A stretch of 64,000 bases of DNA from Streptomyces sp. ATexAB-D23 (GCF_000373645.1 NZ_KB892010.1:94954-158953); one strand, 5' to 3'; positions 8,949 to 16,956 are shown, counted from the first letter of the stretch. Numbers and translations are program-made. The notes: generated from the sequence alone by a model not told the origin.

Positions 8949-9064
8949 CCCGCGATCCGGAGTCCCGCTCGACGACAAGAAGCGCACGAGCCGGCCTTCC
9001 GGACGGGACCCGGCGGCTACTGGACAACGGCGGACGCCGGGCTGACGAGAACCAGCAGTACGGA

Positions 9065-9112
9065 TCCGAGTCCGAGCCCGACTCCGACTCCGACGACTCC
9101 GACGACTCCGAC
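9065..9112. repeat. Degenerate TCCGAC/GAC short tandem repeat
   Basis: Between the convergent exporter and lectin genes the hexamer TCCGAC (with TCCGAG/CCCGAC variants and extra GAC triplets) repeats about six times. It is low-complexity sequence with no supported gene; it may be polymorphic in copy number. Confidence 0.5.
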
Positions 9113-9154
9113 GTCGAGATGGCTGGGTGGGGGCTCAGCGGTGTCACGCGGCGG

Positions 9155-10171
9155 TCAGGCGGCGTGCCAGCGCTGGTTGTCACGGCCGTTGCACTCCCAG
9201 AGCACGATCTGCGAGCCGCTCGCCCCTCCGAAGAGATCCAGGCACTTTCCGGTGGACGCGGACAGCAGCGCCGTACCGGAAAGGCTGACGCGCTGCGCGG
9301 AAGCCCCGGTGCAGCCGCTCAGGACGACCGGAGTGCGGTCCTCGGTTCCGGTGAGCGTCGCGCAGAGTCCGCCCTGCCGCAGACTGCCGTCGGCCCCGGG
9401 ACTCCAGGACTGGCCGGACGAGCCGTCGCAGGCGGACGCCACGAGCTGCGACCCCGAGCCCGCGCCGGTCAGGCACTTGCCCGACGCCTCGACGGCCAGC
9501 GGGAATCCGTGGACCTCGTTTGAACCGCCGCCCTTGCCGGTGGCCGGTTTCCCGGCGCCGTCCGTTCCGGTGCCTTCCGCGTCCGACGACGCCCCGGACC
9601 CGGCGGGGGTGGTGCTCCTGCCCGGATCGGGCGTGCTCCGGGGCTCCGTGCTCGATGACGGGGAGGTGGTGGCGGACGGGGCGGCGGTGGGGGACGCCGA
9701 CTGCTCCGCCGTCGAAGCCCCCGGCAGTGGCGAACGGTCCCCGGCTCCCTCGGCCTCGCCGTCGGGCCGTACGGGACCCTCGGCGGGCGCGTCGGCCCGG
9801 CGGCCGGCACCGTCGGAGCCCCTGCCGGCCGTAACGGCCACACCCGCGGCGACGGCAACGGCCACCACCGCGACCACCGCGGCCAGGATGCGCGCCCGTC
9901 GCGGGAACGCCCGGCGACGACGAGGGGCGGCGGCCGGTGATATCTCATGAGCCGACTCCGCGGGCGGCTGCGTGGCACCGGGGCCCGCGGGGCCCTGCGC
10001 CGGTGCGCTCCGGCCCGCCTCCTTCTCGGCGTTCTCGGCGCGCTGCGCCGCCATGGCGCGAGCCAGTGCGGCGCGGGCGGAATCGAGGTTCGCCGCGTCG
10101 TTGCTTCGAAGGGGCTTGACCGGCCGTGAGCTGACGGGACCGGTGACGTTGCGCTTCGGCAGCTCTGACAT
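9155..10171 (-). CDS. Membrane-anchored ricin-type beta-trefoil lectin protein
   Basis: 338-residue protein with a polar N-terminal cytoplasmic part rich in Ala/Gln/Pro, one basic-flanked transmembrane helix near residues 92-112 (after 'RRRRAFPRRAR'), a long Ser/Thr/Pro-rich extracytoplasmic linker and a C-terminal ricin B domain (~215-338). The lectin repeats show the Q-x-W signatures 'SGQSW' and 'DNQRW' and the 'GKCLD' motif. It probably binds a cell-surface or extracellular glycan. The ATG at 10171 has a strong AAGGAG site; longer upstream open frame is not coding. An ATG-proximal P/V/S/R-rich start is typical of Streptomyces membrane proteins with cytoplasmic tails. Confidence 0.82.
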   Translation of the reverse strand: MSELPKRNVTGPVSSRPVKPLRSNDAANLDSARAALARAMAAQRAENAEKEAGRSAPAQGPAGPGATQPPAESAHEISPAAAPRRRRAFPRRARILAAVVAVVAVAVAAGVAVTAGRGSDGAGRRADAPAEGPVRPDGEAEGAGDRSPLPGASTAEQSASPTAAPSATTSPSSSTEPRSTPDPGRSTTPAGSGASSDAEGTGTDGAGKPATGKGGGSNEVHGFPLAVEASGKCLTGAGSGSQLVASACDGSSGQSWSPGADGSLRQGGLCATLTGTEDRTPVVLSGCTGASAQRVSLSGTALLSASTGKCLDLFGGASGSQIVLWECNGRDNQRWHAA

Positions 10172-10443
10172 GCGGCTGTGCTCCTTGGAGATGAGGTCGA
10201 GCCCCGAGGAGCGCCCTGGAACGAAGGGGCGGTCCCGTACCAGTGGACGGGGGCCTTCGGGGCGCGTTGAGGAGGGGCGGAGTGGATCAATCCTCATCCA
10301 ATCGCCGCATGACCTGATAAAGGAAGGCGAACACGCCGGGGAAGGGCGTGTGTTGGCAGCGGTGTGTTCCGCGATGGGGCCAGGACCGAGAAGAGCGCGC
10401 CCGGTCGGACCGGGCGCGCTCTGTCTGCGTGGTGGCTGTTGCG

Positions 10444-10716
10444 TCAGGCGGCCTTGACGCTCTCGATGAAGGGCGCCCAGGCGGCGGCGCCCAGGATGAG
10501 CGCGGGCCCGTCGGGCCGCTTGGAGTCCCGGACGGGGACGAGACCGGGGTGGCCGTCGGCCACTTCGAGGCAGTCGCCGCCGCTGGCGTTGCTGTAGCTG
10601 CTCTTGCGCCAACTGGCGAAGTTCTGTGCCACTTCGAGGCAGTTCCCGCCATCGCCATTGCTGTGACTGCTCTTGCGCCAGGTCGCAGCGCTGAGATCAA
10701 GATCCGTGCTGGCCAT
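10444..10716 (-). CDS. Tandem DUF397 protein
   Basis: 90-residue protein containing two copies of the DUF397 core: W-R-K-S-S-H-S at residues ~13-19 and W-R-K-S-S-Y-S at ~36-42, each followed by a [N/D]-C-L-E-V-A segment. Only the second copy continues with the full 'VPVRDSKRPDGPALILG' region. DUF397 proteins are the small partners of WhiJ-type regulators. The start overlaps the upstream regulator gene by 20 bp, indicating an operon. It is presumed to bind and modulate the regulator; single-copy forms are usual, so the partial duplication is a peculiarity. Confidence 0.9.
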   Translation of the reverse strand: MASTDLDLSAATWRKSSHSNGDGGNCLEVAQNFASWRKSSYSNASGGDCLEVADGHPGLVPVRDSKRPDGPALILGAAAWAPFIESVKAA

Positions 10717-11548
10717 GCCGGTACTCCTCAGCCGCCTTTTCGATCAAGGTGAGGGATGCCTCTGGCGGCAGTGCGGCAGCCCTCAAGCGATCGTAGGCCC
10801 TGATGTACTGCTTAACGAGTCCTGGATCATCGATGGTCTGGCCGTGGTAGGGCCCCTCCGTGTAGACGAGCGGAGGCTCATCGTCGAAGTCCATGAGGAA
10901 GAGCGGCAGGTCTGTGAGGGCCCGGGTGGGGCCGTCCCATGGGAGGACTTGCAGAACGATGCGACGCCGCCGCACCAGGTCGGCGATGTGGTCCAACTGC
11001 TGGGCCATTTCCGCAGACGGGATGATGGGATGGCGCAGTAGGGACTCGTGCAGGATCACCCAGTACTCGGGTTTCTTGGGCTCCTCGAAGAGTTTGGCCC
11101 GCTGCAACCGTCCCTGGATCTTGGCTTCCACCTCTTCAGGTGTGTCCAGTGTGTGGGCGGAACGGATGACGGCTTCGGCGTACGCCCCGGTCTGAAGCAG
11201 CCCCGGAATCAGGGTGCCGGACCACTCACAGATCGCCCGTGCCCGCTTCTCGGCCTCTACGACTCCGGCGAAGTACGCAGAGTGGGCCCCTTGCTTGGCC
11301 TTGCGTACATCTTCACAACGGCGCCTGAAAAACCCGTCCGTCCGCAGTACGCGGTCCACATGCTGTGCAAGCTCCGGCGGCATCCGGCGGTTGCCGTGCT
11401 CGACCTCGCTCAGGAACGTGATGCTGAAGAAGCTGCCCTCTGTCAGCCCCTCCAGGGTCAGGCCCGCCTCCTCCCTCTTGAAGCGGAGCTCCTTCCCGTA
11501 GAACTGCGGGACCCCCGCCGAGCCGTCGATCTCCTTGCGTGTGGCCAC
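10697..11548 (-). CDS. XRE-family regulator with DUF5753 (Scr1/WhiJ-like)
   Basis: 283-residue regulator: N-terminal helix-turn-helix (~17-62, 'LTLEGLTEGSFFSITFLSEVEHG') and a C-terminal DUF5753 domain (~95-265) recognisable by 'ICEWSGTLIPGLLQTGAYA' and 'VLPWD'. Members include WhiJ, which in S. coelicolor influences aerial development together with a DUF397 partner and a nearby SpoIIAB-like protein; the same three components are present here. It overlaps the DUF397 gene and is divergent from a small gene plus ATPase-domain gene 120 bp away, a shared control region. Confidence 0.92.
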   Translation of the reverse strand: MATRKEIDGSAGVPQFYGKELRFKREEAGLTLEGLTEGSFFSITFLSEVEHGNRRMPPELAQHVDRVLRTDGFFRRRCEDVRKAKQGAHSAYFAGVVEAEKRARAICEWSGTLIPGLLQTGAYAEAVIRSAHTLDTPEEVEAKIQGRLQRAKLFEEPKKPEYWVILHESLLRHPIIPSAEMAQQLDHIADLVRRRRIVLQVLPWDGPTRALTDLPLFLMDFDDEPPLVYTEGPYHGQTIDDPGLVKQYIRAYDRLRAAALPPEASLTLIEKAAEEYRHGQHGS

Positions 11549-11665
11549 CGCTGACCGCCTTTCACATGCATATCCGTGGAGCGGAATCCCCTTTCAAGGT
11601 AGAGGTCCATGCGGCAGCGTGTGAGGTGTTCGTCACAGCAAGCAACCGAAAGGTGGACGGCCCTC

Positions 11666-11875
11666 ATGGACCATGCCCCGTACGACATCGGCCCCGACAT
11701 CGACGCACTGCGCGCGGCGCTCAAGGCGCACGAAATCACGCTGCCGTCACTCGGAGTTGACCCGCTGACGCTCGCCGGCTGGACCACCAGGCCGCCTCTC
11801 GTCGCGCTCGGTAACTGCAACGCGGAGACCGCCCGCCGGCTGGCCGAGGTGCTGCGCGAGGCGGCGGGGGGATGA
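11666..11875 (+). CDS. Small hypothetical protein of the WhiJ-like cluster
   Basis: 69-residue predicted cytoplasmic protein with two amphipathic helices (IDALRAALKAHEI and AETARRLAEVLREAAGG). I recognise no catalytic motif. Such small proteins commonly precede the SpoIIAB-like gene in these clusters. The ATG at 11666 is preceded by AGGTGG; an upstream ATG at 11609 adds 19 poorly coding residues. Its stop overlaps the ATPase-domain start (ATGA), indicating translational coupling. Confidence 0.7.
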   Translation: MDHAPYDIGPDIDALRAALKAHEITLPSLGVDPLTLAGWTTRPPLVALGNCNAETARRLAEVLREAAGG

Positions 11876-12312
11876 GCGGGCTGCCGCTGACGTGGGAGTT
11901 CCTGGCGGTCCCCCGGGCGGTGCCGGAGGTGCGGCGGATACTGCGGGCGCGGTTCGCGGGCGACGACGCGGGCGATCTCGTGTTGTGCGTCTGCGAGTTG
12001 CTGACGAACGTGATCACGCATGTGGGGGAGCGCACGCCGGTGACGTTACGAGTGAGCGCCACGCACACGGGGCGGGTACGGGTCGCACTGAGCGACCCCG
12101 CGCCGACCGTGTGGCCGGCGCTCCGGGAGGCGGGGCCGGAGGGTACGTCGGGGCGCGGGCTCCAGTTGGTGGACGCCGTGGCCATGCGCTGGGGCGTGGA
12201 GCAGGCCCCGTACAGCAAGACGGTGTGGTGCGAGCTGCGGGCCCCGAGAAGCCGGTCGGTTCTCCGGCCCGACGGGGCGGGGCTGCTGAGCGGGGGAAGC
12301 GGAGCCCGCTGA
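11872..12312 (+). CDS. SpoIIAB/RsbW-like ATP-binding protein
   Basis: 146-residue GHKL ATPase/kinase domain of the anti-sigma type. The N-box is E42-xxx-N46-xxx-H50 ('ELLTNVITH'), the G1 region is 'LSDPAPT' and the G2 region 'GTSGRGLQLVDAVA'. Such proteins act as serine kinases on anti-anti-sigma factors or as regulators in WhiJ-type loci (the AbaA/WhiJ families). Codon 59 is TTA (12046-12048), a rare codon read by the bldA tRNA in Streptomyces, so translation may be developmentally limited. Coupled by ATGA to the preceding small gene. Confidence 0.88.
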   Translation: MSGLPLTWEFLAVPRAVPEVRRILRARFAGDDAGDLVLCVCELLTNVITHVGERTPVTLRVSATHTGRVRVALSDPAPTVWPALREAGPEGTSGRGLQLVDAVAMRWGVEQAPYSKTVWCELRAPRSRSVLRPDGAGLLSGGSGAR

Positions 12313-12406
12313 GGCCGCAGTCGTCACGGCGGCCGTGGTCGTCCACGGGAAAGCCGGAACGGCCTGCCGGAGAAATCGGCAGGCCGTCACGGAAGCAAAC
12401 GCGTAT

Positions 12407-12841
12407 TCAGCTCTTCGCCTTGTACGTGGTGTGGGCGACGCTCGACGTGGGCCAGAAGTAGTCGTCCACGCCCAGAATGGCGAGCGTGGCGTTTCCGGAA
12501 TTCGACGCGCGGTAGGTCCATCCCTTGGTCGCCTTCACGGAAACGGTGGGCGTGGTGCAGGTCTTCGCCTTGCGGCACGCCTTTCCGTTCGACTTGAACG
12601 TCTTCCCGTTGTTCCCGGACAGCGCCACCGTGGGGCGCAGGATGAGCCCCTTCTTCTTGCACGTCATCTTGGCGTTGGCGTACACCGTGGAGCCCTTGCG
12701 CCAGAGCGTGACGGAATTGGTGCAGCCGCCGTACGCCTTCCCCTTGCCGGTCTGAGCGGCCTGGGCCGCGGTGCCGGAAGCGACGATGAGACCGAGCGCG
12801 GCAGTACCGATTGCCACGCCCTGGACGATCCGCTTCTTCAA
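12407..12841 (-). CDS. Small secreted protein
   Basis: 144-residue predicted exported protein. The start is a TTG at 12841, chosen because GGGAGGA lies just upstream and the reading begins with a textbook Sec signal: K-K-R, a hydrophobic core (VAIGTAALGLIVASG) and A-Q-A cleavage near residue 28. The mature part is basic and Lys/Thr/Gly-rich with four cysteines (GGC, MTC, KAC, KTC), compatible with two disulfides, and beta-strand-like. I do not recognise a family. It is convergent with the SpoIIAB-like gene. Confidence 0.7.
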   Translation of the reverse strand: MKKRIVQGVAIGTAALGLIVASGTAAQAAQTGKGKAYGGCTNSVTLWRKGSTVYANAKMTCKKKGLILRPTVALSGNNGKTFKSNGKACRKAKTCTTPTVSVKATKGWTYRASNSGNATLAILGVDDYFWPTSSVAHTTYKAKS

Positions 12842-13166
12842 TGTACTTCCTCCCGTTTCACTGACATCTGCCAGTGCAAAGACGGCCTGACTTCTCAGGC
12901 CTCGGTGGGAGACTATGCGTGACCGGCGGAAGCAGGCCATGGACTTGAGGGAAACGTGAGCTAGTGGTCCAACTGCGTTTGCAATGGTGAGGGTTGAGCG
13001 AAGCGGGAAGTGCGGCTCGGTACACGGGGAGGCCGAGGGAGCGGTCCCTCGCGCGCAGCCGGGGCAGGGCCCGGCGCAGGGCCGACCGGGGCCGCCGGGG
13101 GGATGTTCGCGGGCCCGGCGGCGGTGCTGGCCCGCCTTCCGGGCGGCCAGTGGGTCTCATGGCCGT
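12842..13166. other. Intergenic region between secreted protein and permease remnant
   Basis: Contains the leader of the TTG-started secreted protein gene on the minus strand (strong GGGAGGA next to it). I see no coding frame with typical codon usage and no strong dyad. Confidence 0.4.
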
Positions 13167-13962
13167 ATGACCATCGAACGACCGGTGTACCGGGTCAAGC
13201 GGCGGCTTCTCGGCAAGCCGCTCACCACCGAACGCGTCGGCGAGGAGAAGCTGAGCAACCGGACGGCCCTCGACGTGCTCGCTTCCGACTGCATCAGCTC
13301 GTCGGCCTATGGCTCGGAGGAGATGCTGAGGGTCCTGATGCCGGTGGTCGGGGCGGCGGCCTTCACTCTGGTGATGCCGGTGACCGGGGCGAGCCTCGCG
13401 GTCCTGCTGTTTCTGACGCTCCGTTACAGCGATGTCGTCTCGATCTACACCCGGGCCGGCGGATCCTACGTGGTGGCCCGGGAGAACTTCGATCAACCGC
13501 GAGTACTGGCGCGAGGCCGCCGCTCTCGGGCGGCTTCCCAAGGGCGCCGACCGGCCGCGTACACAGCACCACCAGGTGTTCGTCCTGGTCGAGACGTTGG
13601 ATCTGGCCACGCTGATGGCCCTGTACGCACACGAGTTGCGGCCCGACAACGTCCGCGCGGTGCACTTCGTCATCGACGGGGCGCAGGCGGGTCGGCTGTC
13701 CGCTCGCTGGGCGTCGACCTTCGCGACCTCCGTCGAGCTGGAGTTGTCGCGTACCGTGCCCGGTCCGCCGGCGCCGGGCGTCGCTCGCCGGCTGAACGTT
13801 CATGCCGTGACGTTGCGTTTCCCGGAGCAGTCCGGGGCGTCGGTGACCACCGAGAACCACATCTGGGCGTCAAGGTCGTCACTGGCCGGACGCGGCGTGC
13901 CGAGCATTCCGGAGACTTCGTGCCGATCCGCAGCCCGTGCCCACTCCCGGACGCGCCTTTGA
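13167..13962 (+). pseudogene. Internally deleted APC-type amino acid permease
   Basis: The first ~110 codons (13167-~13493) encode the N-terminus of a Streptomyces APC-superfamily permease: 'GKPLTTERVGEEKLSNRTALDVLASD', cut here for length, then 'SSSAYGSEEML' and the first two membrane segments up to 'VARENF'. The sequence then jumps, in another frame, to the cytoplasmic C-terminal domain ('INREYWREAAALGRLPKG', 'QVFVLVETLDLATLMALYA', 'LRPDNVRAVHFVIDGAQA'). The intervening transmembrane region, several hundred residues in intact relatives, is missing, and the 3' portion after about 13715 no longer resembles the family. A frame-changing internal deletion with junction near 13493 explains this. 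It cannot encode a working transporter. Confidence 0.72.
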
Positions 13963-13990
13963 CACCGGTCCCGGCCTACGGGACGGTCTT

Positions 13991-14006
13991 CGCAACTACG
14001 CGCAAC
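13991..14006. promoter_or_regulatory. CGCAA direct-repeat motif, copy 1
   Basis: CGCAACTACGCGCAAC: two CGCAAC units at a 10-bp period, 21 bp before the first cassette gene. A 14/16 identical copy lies at 15679-15694 before the second half of the cassette, suggesting a common regulator, plausibly the Scr1-type protein encoded between them. Confidence 0.5.
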
Positions 14007-14027
14007 CCGACCTAAGGGGAGTACGTG

Positions 14028-14306
14028 ATGACGTTACGGTTCGTCGGGATCGACCCGAACACCGGCGGCGAGGGATCACCGACGGTGTGGGTGGAAGAGG
14101 AGAGCGCGGACCTGGTCCTCCAGGGTGAGGAAGCCGATGCCCTCCTCAAGGCCCTGGTCGACTCCACCGAGTGGGTGGCCGGCCACAAGACGGGTATCCC
14201 GCCGCATGAGCGGGTGATTCGGTTTCCGTTCCGCATGGTGCAGATTCTCAAGGAGGCGTGCGATGCCGCTGAACGCGCAGCAGCTGAACACCGCGACGTT
14301 CGCTGA
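14028..14306 (+). CDS. Small hypothetical protein, first gene of DUF6879 cassette
   Basis: 92-residue acidic protein of unknown function; proteins of this kind regularly precede DUF6879 genes in Streptomyces. Features: 'GIDPNTGGEGSPTVWV' then an acidic helix and a basic 'IRFPFRMVQILKEAC' helix. The ATG at 14028 (a GTG lies just before it) follows AGGGGAG. The third codon is TTA (14034-14036), implying bldA dependence right at the start of the operon. The 3' end overlaps the DUF6879 gene by 44 bp. Confidence 0.72.
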   Translation: MTLRFVGIDPNTGGEGSPTVWVEEESADLVLQGEEADALLKALVDSTEWVAGHKTGIPPHERVIRFPFRMVQILKEACDAAERAAAEHRDVR

Positions 14307-14808
14307 GCTGCTCGCCGACACCCACCACACGGCGTTCCACCTGGAGATGCGCGACCTGTACTCCGTCGGCGACGAGACGGACGACTACGCCGCCTTCCTG
14401 CGCACCGGCGTCCCCAACCTCGACCCCGCCCGCTCGTTCTGGCCCCAGTGGATGCCGCTCGTGACGGACGCGGTCGCCCGCGGCGTGGTCATACGCCGCG
14501 CACGGATCGTCTCCGAGCCGGTCACCGACTACATCCGCTACGAGCACGCCATCACCCCGCTCAACCTCCAGGCCGGAGAGGACGTGCGCTGGCTGTCCCG
14601 CCGCCGTGCCTCCGATATTCCGCTGCCCGGTAACGACTTCTGGCTTCTTGACGGCCGTCTTGTGCAGTTCCACCACTTCACCGGCACCGGCGACTGGGCA
14701 TCGGACGGCAAGGAGCGCACCACCGACCCGGTCGCCGTCGCGCTGTGCCACGCCGCCTTCGAGACGGTGTGGGAGCGCGGCATCCCGCACGAGAAGTACA
14801 CCGTCTAG
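14263..14808 (+). CDS. DUF6879 family protein
   Basis: 181-residue cytoplasmic protein with the hallmarks of DUF6879: 'AFHLEMRDLY' near the N-terminus, 'RGVVIRRARIVSEPVTDYIRYE', shortened here, the 'EDVRWLSRRRASDIPLPGNDFW' region, and 'VWERGIPHEKY' at the end. The function is unknown; family members are found next to Scr1/DUF5753 regulators, as here, and are thought to be regulator partners. It overlaps the previous gene and lies 16 bp before the regulator, so the three are one transcript. Confidence 0.88.
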   Translation: MPLNAQQLNTATFAELLADTHHTAFHLEMRDLYSVGDETDDYAAFLRTGVPNLDPARSFWPQWMPLVTDAVARGVVIRRARIVSEPVTDYIRYEHAITPLNLQAGEDVRWLSRRRASDIPLPGNDFWLLDGRLVQFHHFTGTGDWASDGKERTTDPVAVALCHAAFETVWERGIPHEKYTV

Positions 14809-14824
14809 GCCCCTGAGCACCCCC

Positions 14825-15673
14825 ATGACCGCATCCCCGTCGTCCAGTGCACAGGCAGCCCGTGAGGCGCTGGCCGTGCGCTTGAGGCACCTGCGCAAGG
14901 ACGCCGGCCTCACCGGGAGGGACCTCTCCACCCGATGCGGCTGGCACCCCGCGAAGACCACCCGCATCCAGAAGGGCGACGCGCCGCCCTCCGACGCGGA
15001 CATCCGCGCCTGGTGCGCGGCGTGCGACGCGGACGACCAGGCCGACGACCTCATCGCCACCGCCCGTGCCGTCGACTCCATGTACATGGAGTGGCGCCGC
15101 CTGCACAAGGACGGGATGCGCAAGGTCCAGCAGGACTGGAACACCCTGCACGAACAGACCCGCGTCTGCCGGGTCTACGTCTCCAACGTCCCGCCCGGCT
15201 TCTTCCAGACGCCCGGCTTCGCCACCGCCCTCATGGAGCAGATCACCGCCTTCCAGGGCACCCCCAACGACGTGGCCGAAGCGGTCGCCGCCCGCGTCGC
15301 CCGCTCCCGGTTCCTCTACGAGGGCGGACACCGCTACGTCGTCCTCATGGAGGAAGCGGTCCTGCGCTACCGCACCGCCGACTCCGGGGCGATGCGTGGC
15401 CAGCTGCGTCACCTCCTGACGGTGATGCCGCTGGCCTCCGTCTCGCTGGGGATCATTCCGTTCACCGCGCAACGCACCGTGTGGCCGCTGGAGGCGTTCT
15501 ACCTCCACGACGACACCACCGCCGTAGTGGAGACCCTGACGGCGGAGATCAAGGTCAAGCAGCCGCGCGAGCTGGCCGACTACGCCAAGGCGTTCACCGG
15601 CCTGGCGAAGATGGCCGTCTACGGCGACGCAGCCCGCGACCTCATCCGGGCCGCGATCGACGTCCTGGAGTGA
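14825..15673 (+). CDS. XRE-family regulator with DUF5753 (Scr1-type)
   Basis: 282-residue regulator. N-terminal HTH at ~15-65 ('LRHLRKDAGLTGRDLSTRCG', 'KTTRIQKGDAPPS') and C-terminal DUF5753 domain (~95-270) with 'VSNVPPGFFQTPGFATALM' and 'LRYRTAD'. It is a second, distinct Scr1-type regulator 3 kb from the WhiJ-like one. It is paired with DUF6879 rather than DUF397. Placed between two copies of the CGCAA repeat motif, it is the natural candidate to control both this operon and the downstream four genes (inference). Confidence 0.9.
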   Translation: MTASPSSSAQAAREALAVRLRHLRKDAGLTGRDLSTRCGWHPAKTTRIQKGDAPPSDADIRAWCAACDADDQADDLIATARAVDSMYMEWRRLHKDGMRKVQQDWNTLHEQTRVCRVYVSNVPPGFFQTPGFATALMEQITAFQGTPNDVAEAVAARVARSRFLYEGGHRYVVLMEEAVLRYRTADSGAMRGQLRHLLTVMPLASVSLGIIPFTAQRTVWPLEAFYLHDDTTAVVETLTAEIKVKQPRELADYAKAFTGLAKMAVYGDAARDLIRAAIDVLE

Positions 15674-15678
15674 AGTTC

Positions 15679-15728
15679 CGCAATTACCCGCAACGTTGTT
15701 GAGACTCGACCGGTGGCATCCGTAGCGT
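15679..15728 (+). promoter_or_regulatory. Promoter with CGCAA repeat motif, copy 2
   Basis: CGCAATTACCCGCAAC at 15679-15694, then TTGAGA (15699-15704) and TAGCGT (15723-15728) with an 18-bp spacer, resembling a HrdB-type promoter. The repeat sits just upstream of -35, the usual place for an activator, and would drive the gene starting at 15863 with a leader of about 130 bases. Confidence 0.55.
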
Positions 15729-15862
15729 CGAACCCAGCGCCACGCCCGCCTCGTACGCGCACCAATGGACTCCGGGTGCACGGCGTACGGCACCACCAGG
15801 CACCGCACCTGTTCCCATCCGGGATGGGGCGAGCACCACTCGACACCGAGAGGGGCACCACC

Positions 15863-16264
15863 ATGAGCACCGCAACGACCGAGCTGCGCCGGTTCCTGAC
15901 CATCACCGGCCGGCGTTTCAAGAACGGCCAGAGCGCACCCGAGATGTTCTCCCCGGCTGTGGACAAGGCGTGGCACGACCTGCTCGGCACCCCGGCCTAC
16001 GAGGCCCTGTGCCAGGAGAGTGCCGGCCAGTCGATCCGGCACGTCGCGAACAACGGCCACGGCCCGATCGCCTGGGTCACCGCCTACGAAGAGGCGTACG
16101 GGCCGCTGCCGGAGATCTGGTTCACCGACGCCGAGGGCAACGTCGACCAGGACGCCGTCGCCCGCTACCGGGAGAACGGCATCGTGGTCGCCGAGTGGGA
16201 CTGCGGCCCCGCCGGTGGCGACGGCGACCTCGTGCCCGACCAGCCGGAGACCGCCCACCGGTGA
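15863..16264 (+). CDS. Uncharacterised protein with a WH motif, first gene of kinase/GNAT operon
   Basis: 133-residue soluble protein. A V-D-K-A-W37-H38-D-L-L segment followed by Y-x-x-L-C50 and a conserved-looking H60 resembles the core pattern of glycine-rich-domain (GRDP/DUF1399-like) proteins, but the match is by eye and weak. The rest is acidic, ending in a Gly/Asp tail. The ATG at 15863 is preceded by GAGGGG. Its stop overlaps the next start (GTGA), so it is coupled to the DUF6875-like gene. The function is unknown. Confidence 0.7.
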   Translation: MSTATTELRRFLTITGRRFKNGQSAPEMFSPAVDKAWHDLLGTPAYEALCQESAGQSIRHVANNGHGPIAWVTAYEEAYGPLPEIWFTDAEGNVDQDAVARYRENGIVVAEWDCGPAGGDGDLVPDQPETAHR

Positions 16265-16956
16265 CCACCAGCAGCAGCGCAGCGCCCCGGCCCACCGACG
16301 GGGCGCTGCGCCTCGTTGAGGCCGGCACCACCCGACCGCGCTCCGTGGACATCGGTGACTACGCACACCGGATGACCGCCCACTGCCCCTACCTCGCCCC
16401 CTCCCTCCAACAGGGCCTGACGACCTGGACGGTTTACCGCGCCGACGGCGACGCCGAAGCCGTCCAGGCGGAGCTCTTCCACGCGGGCGCCCAAGCAGCG
16501 GAGTGGCTGCGGCCCTTGCTGAGCCGGCCCCACGGCCTTCTGCGGTGCGAGAACATCGTCCTGCTGGGCGAGGTGCCCGGCACGGGGCACAGGGGCCTGC
16601 TGGCCTGGCCGCACTGGGTGTTGAAGAACCTTTACGGACCGGTCGGGGTGATGTTCGGCAAGTTCTACGCCGGAGAAGCGGAAGTCACCGGGGTCGGCCA
16701 CCCGATTCCGGCCGCGCCCGCCTCGTTTCTCCCTGTGCGGGCCGCCGTCCGCCGCCGCGACCCTCGCTTCCTGCACGCGACCCCCGACCTGGCCGCCGCG
16801 CTCGCCACGGCCGAGGACGACGGACGCGACGTGTTCGAGCACATCCCCACCCAGTGGAAGGACATCCGCACATGGGCCAGGGACCACCTCCCCCCACCGA
16901 AGCCGTCGCCCTCCTCACCGGACACACCGGCGACCCCACCGCGATCCAGCTCCTGA
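16261..16956 (+). CDS. DUF6875-like protein
   Basis: 231-residue soluble protein starting at a GTG that overlaps the upstream stop. The 'CPYLAPSLQQGLTTWTVYRAD' opening (cut for length), 'LAWPHWVLKNLYGPVGVMFGKFY', and the Pro-rich 'GHPIPAAPASFLPVRAAVRRRDPRFL' segment recall the DUF6875 family, whose function is unknown. The C-terminal ~85 bases overlap the next gene, so translation of the two is linked. Its role can only be inferred from the operon, which encodes a kinase-like and an acetyltransferase protein downstream. Confidence 0.62.
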   Translation: MTTSSSAAPRPTDGALRLVEAGTTRPRSVDIGDYAHRMTAHCPYLAPSLQQGLTTWTVYRADGDAEAVQAELFHAGAQAAEWLRPLLSRPHGLLRCENIVLLGEVPGTGHRGLLAWPHWVLKNLYGPVGVMFGKFYAGEAEVTGVGHPIPAAPASFLPVRAAVRRRDPRFLHATPDLAAALATAEDDGRDVFEHIPTQWKDIRTWARDHLPPPKPSPSSPDTPATPPRSSS

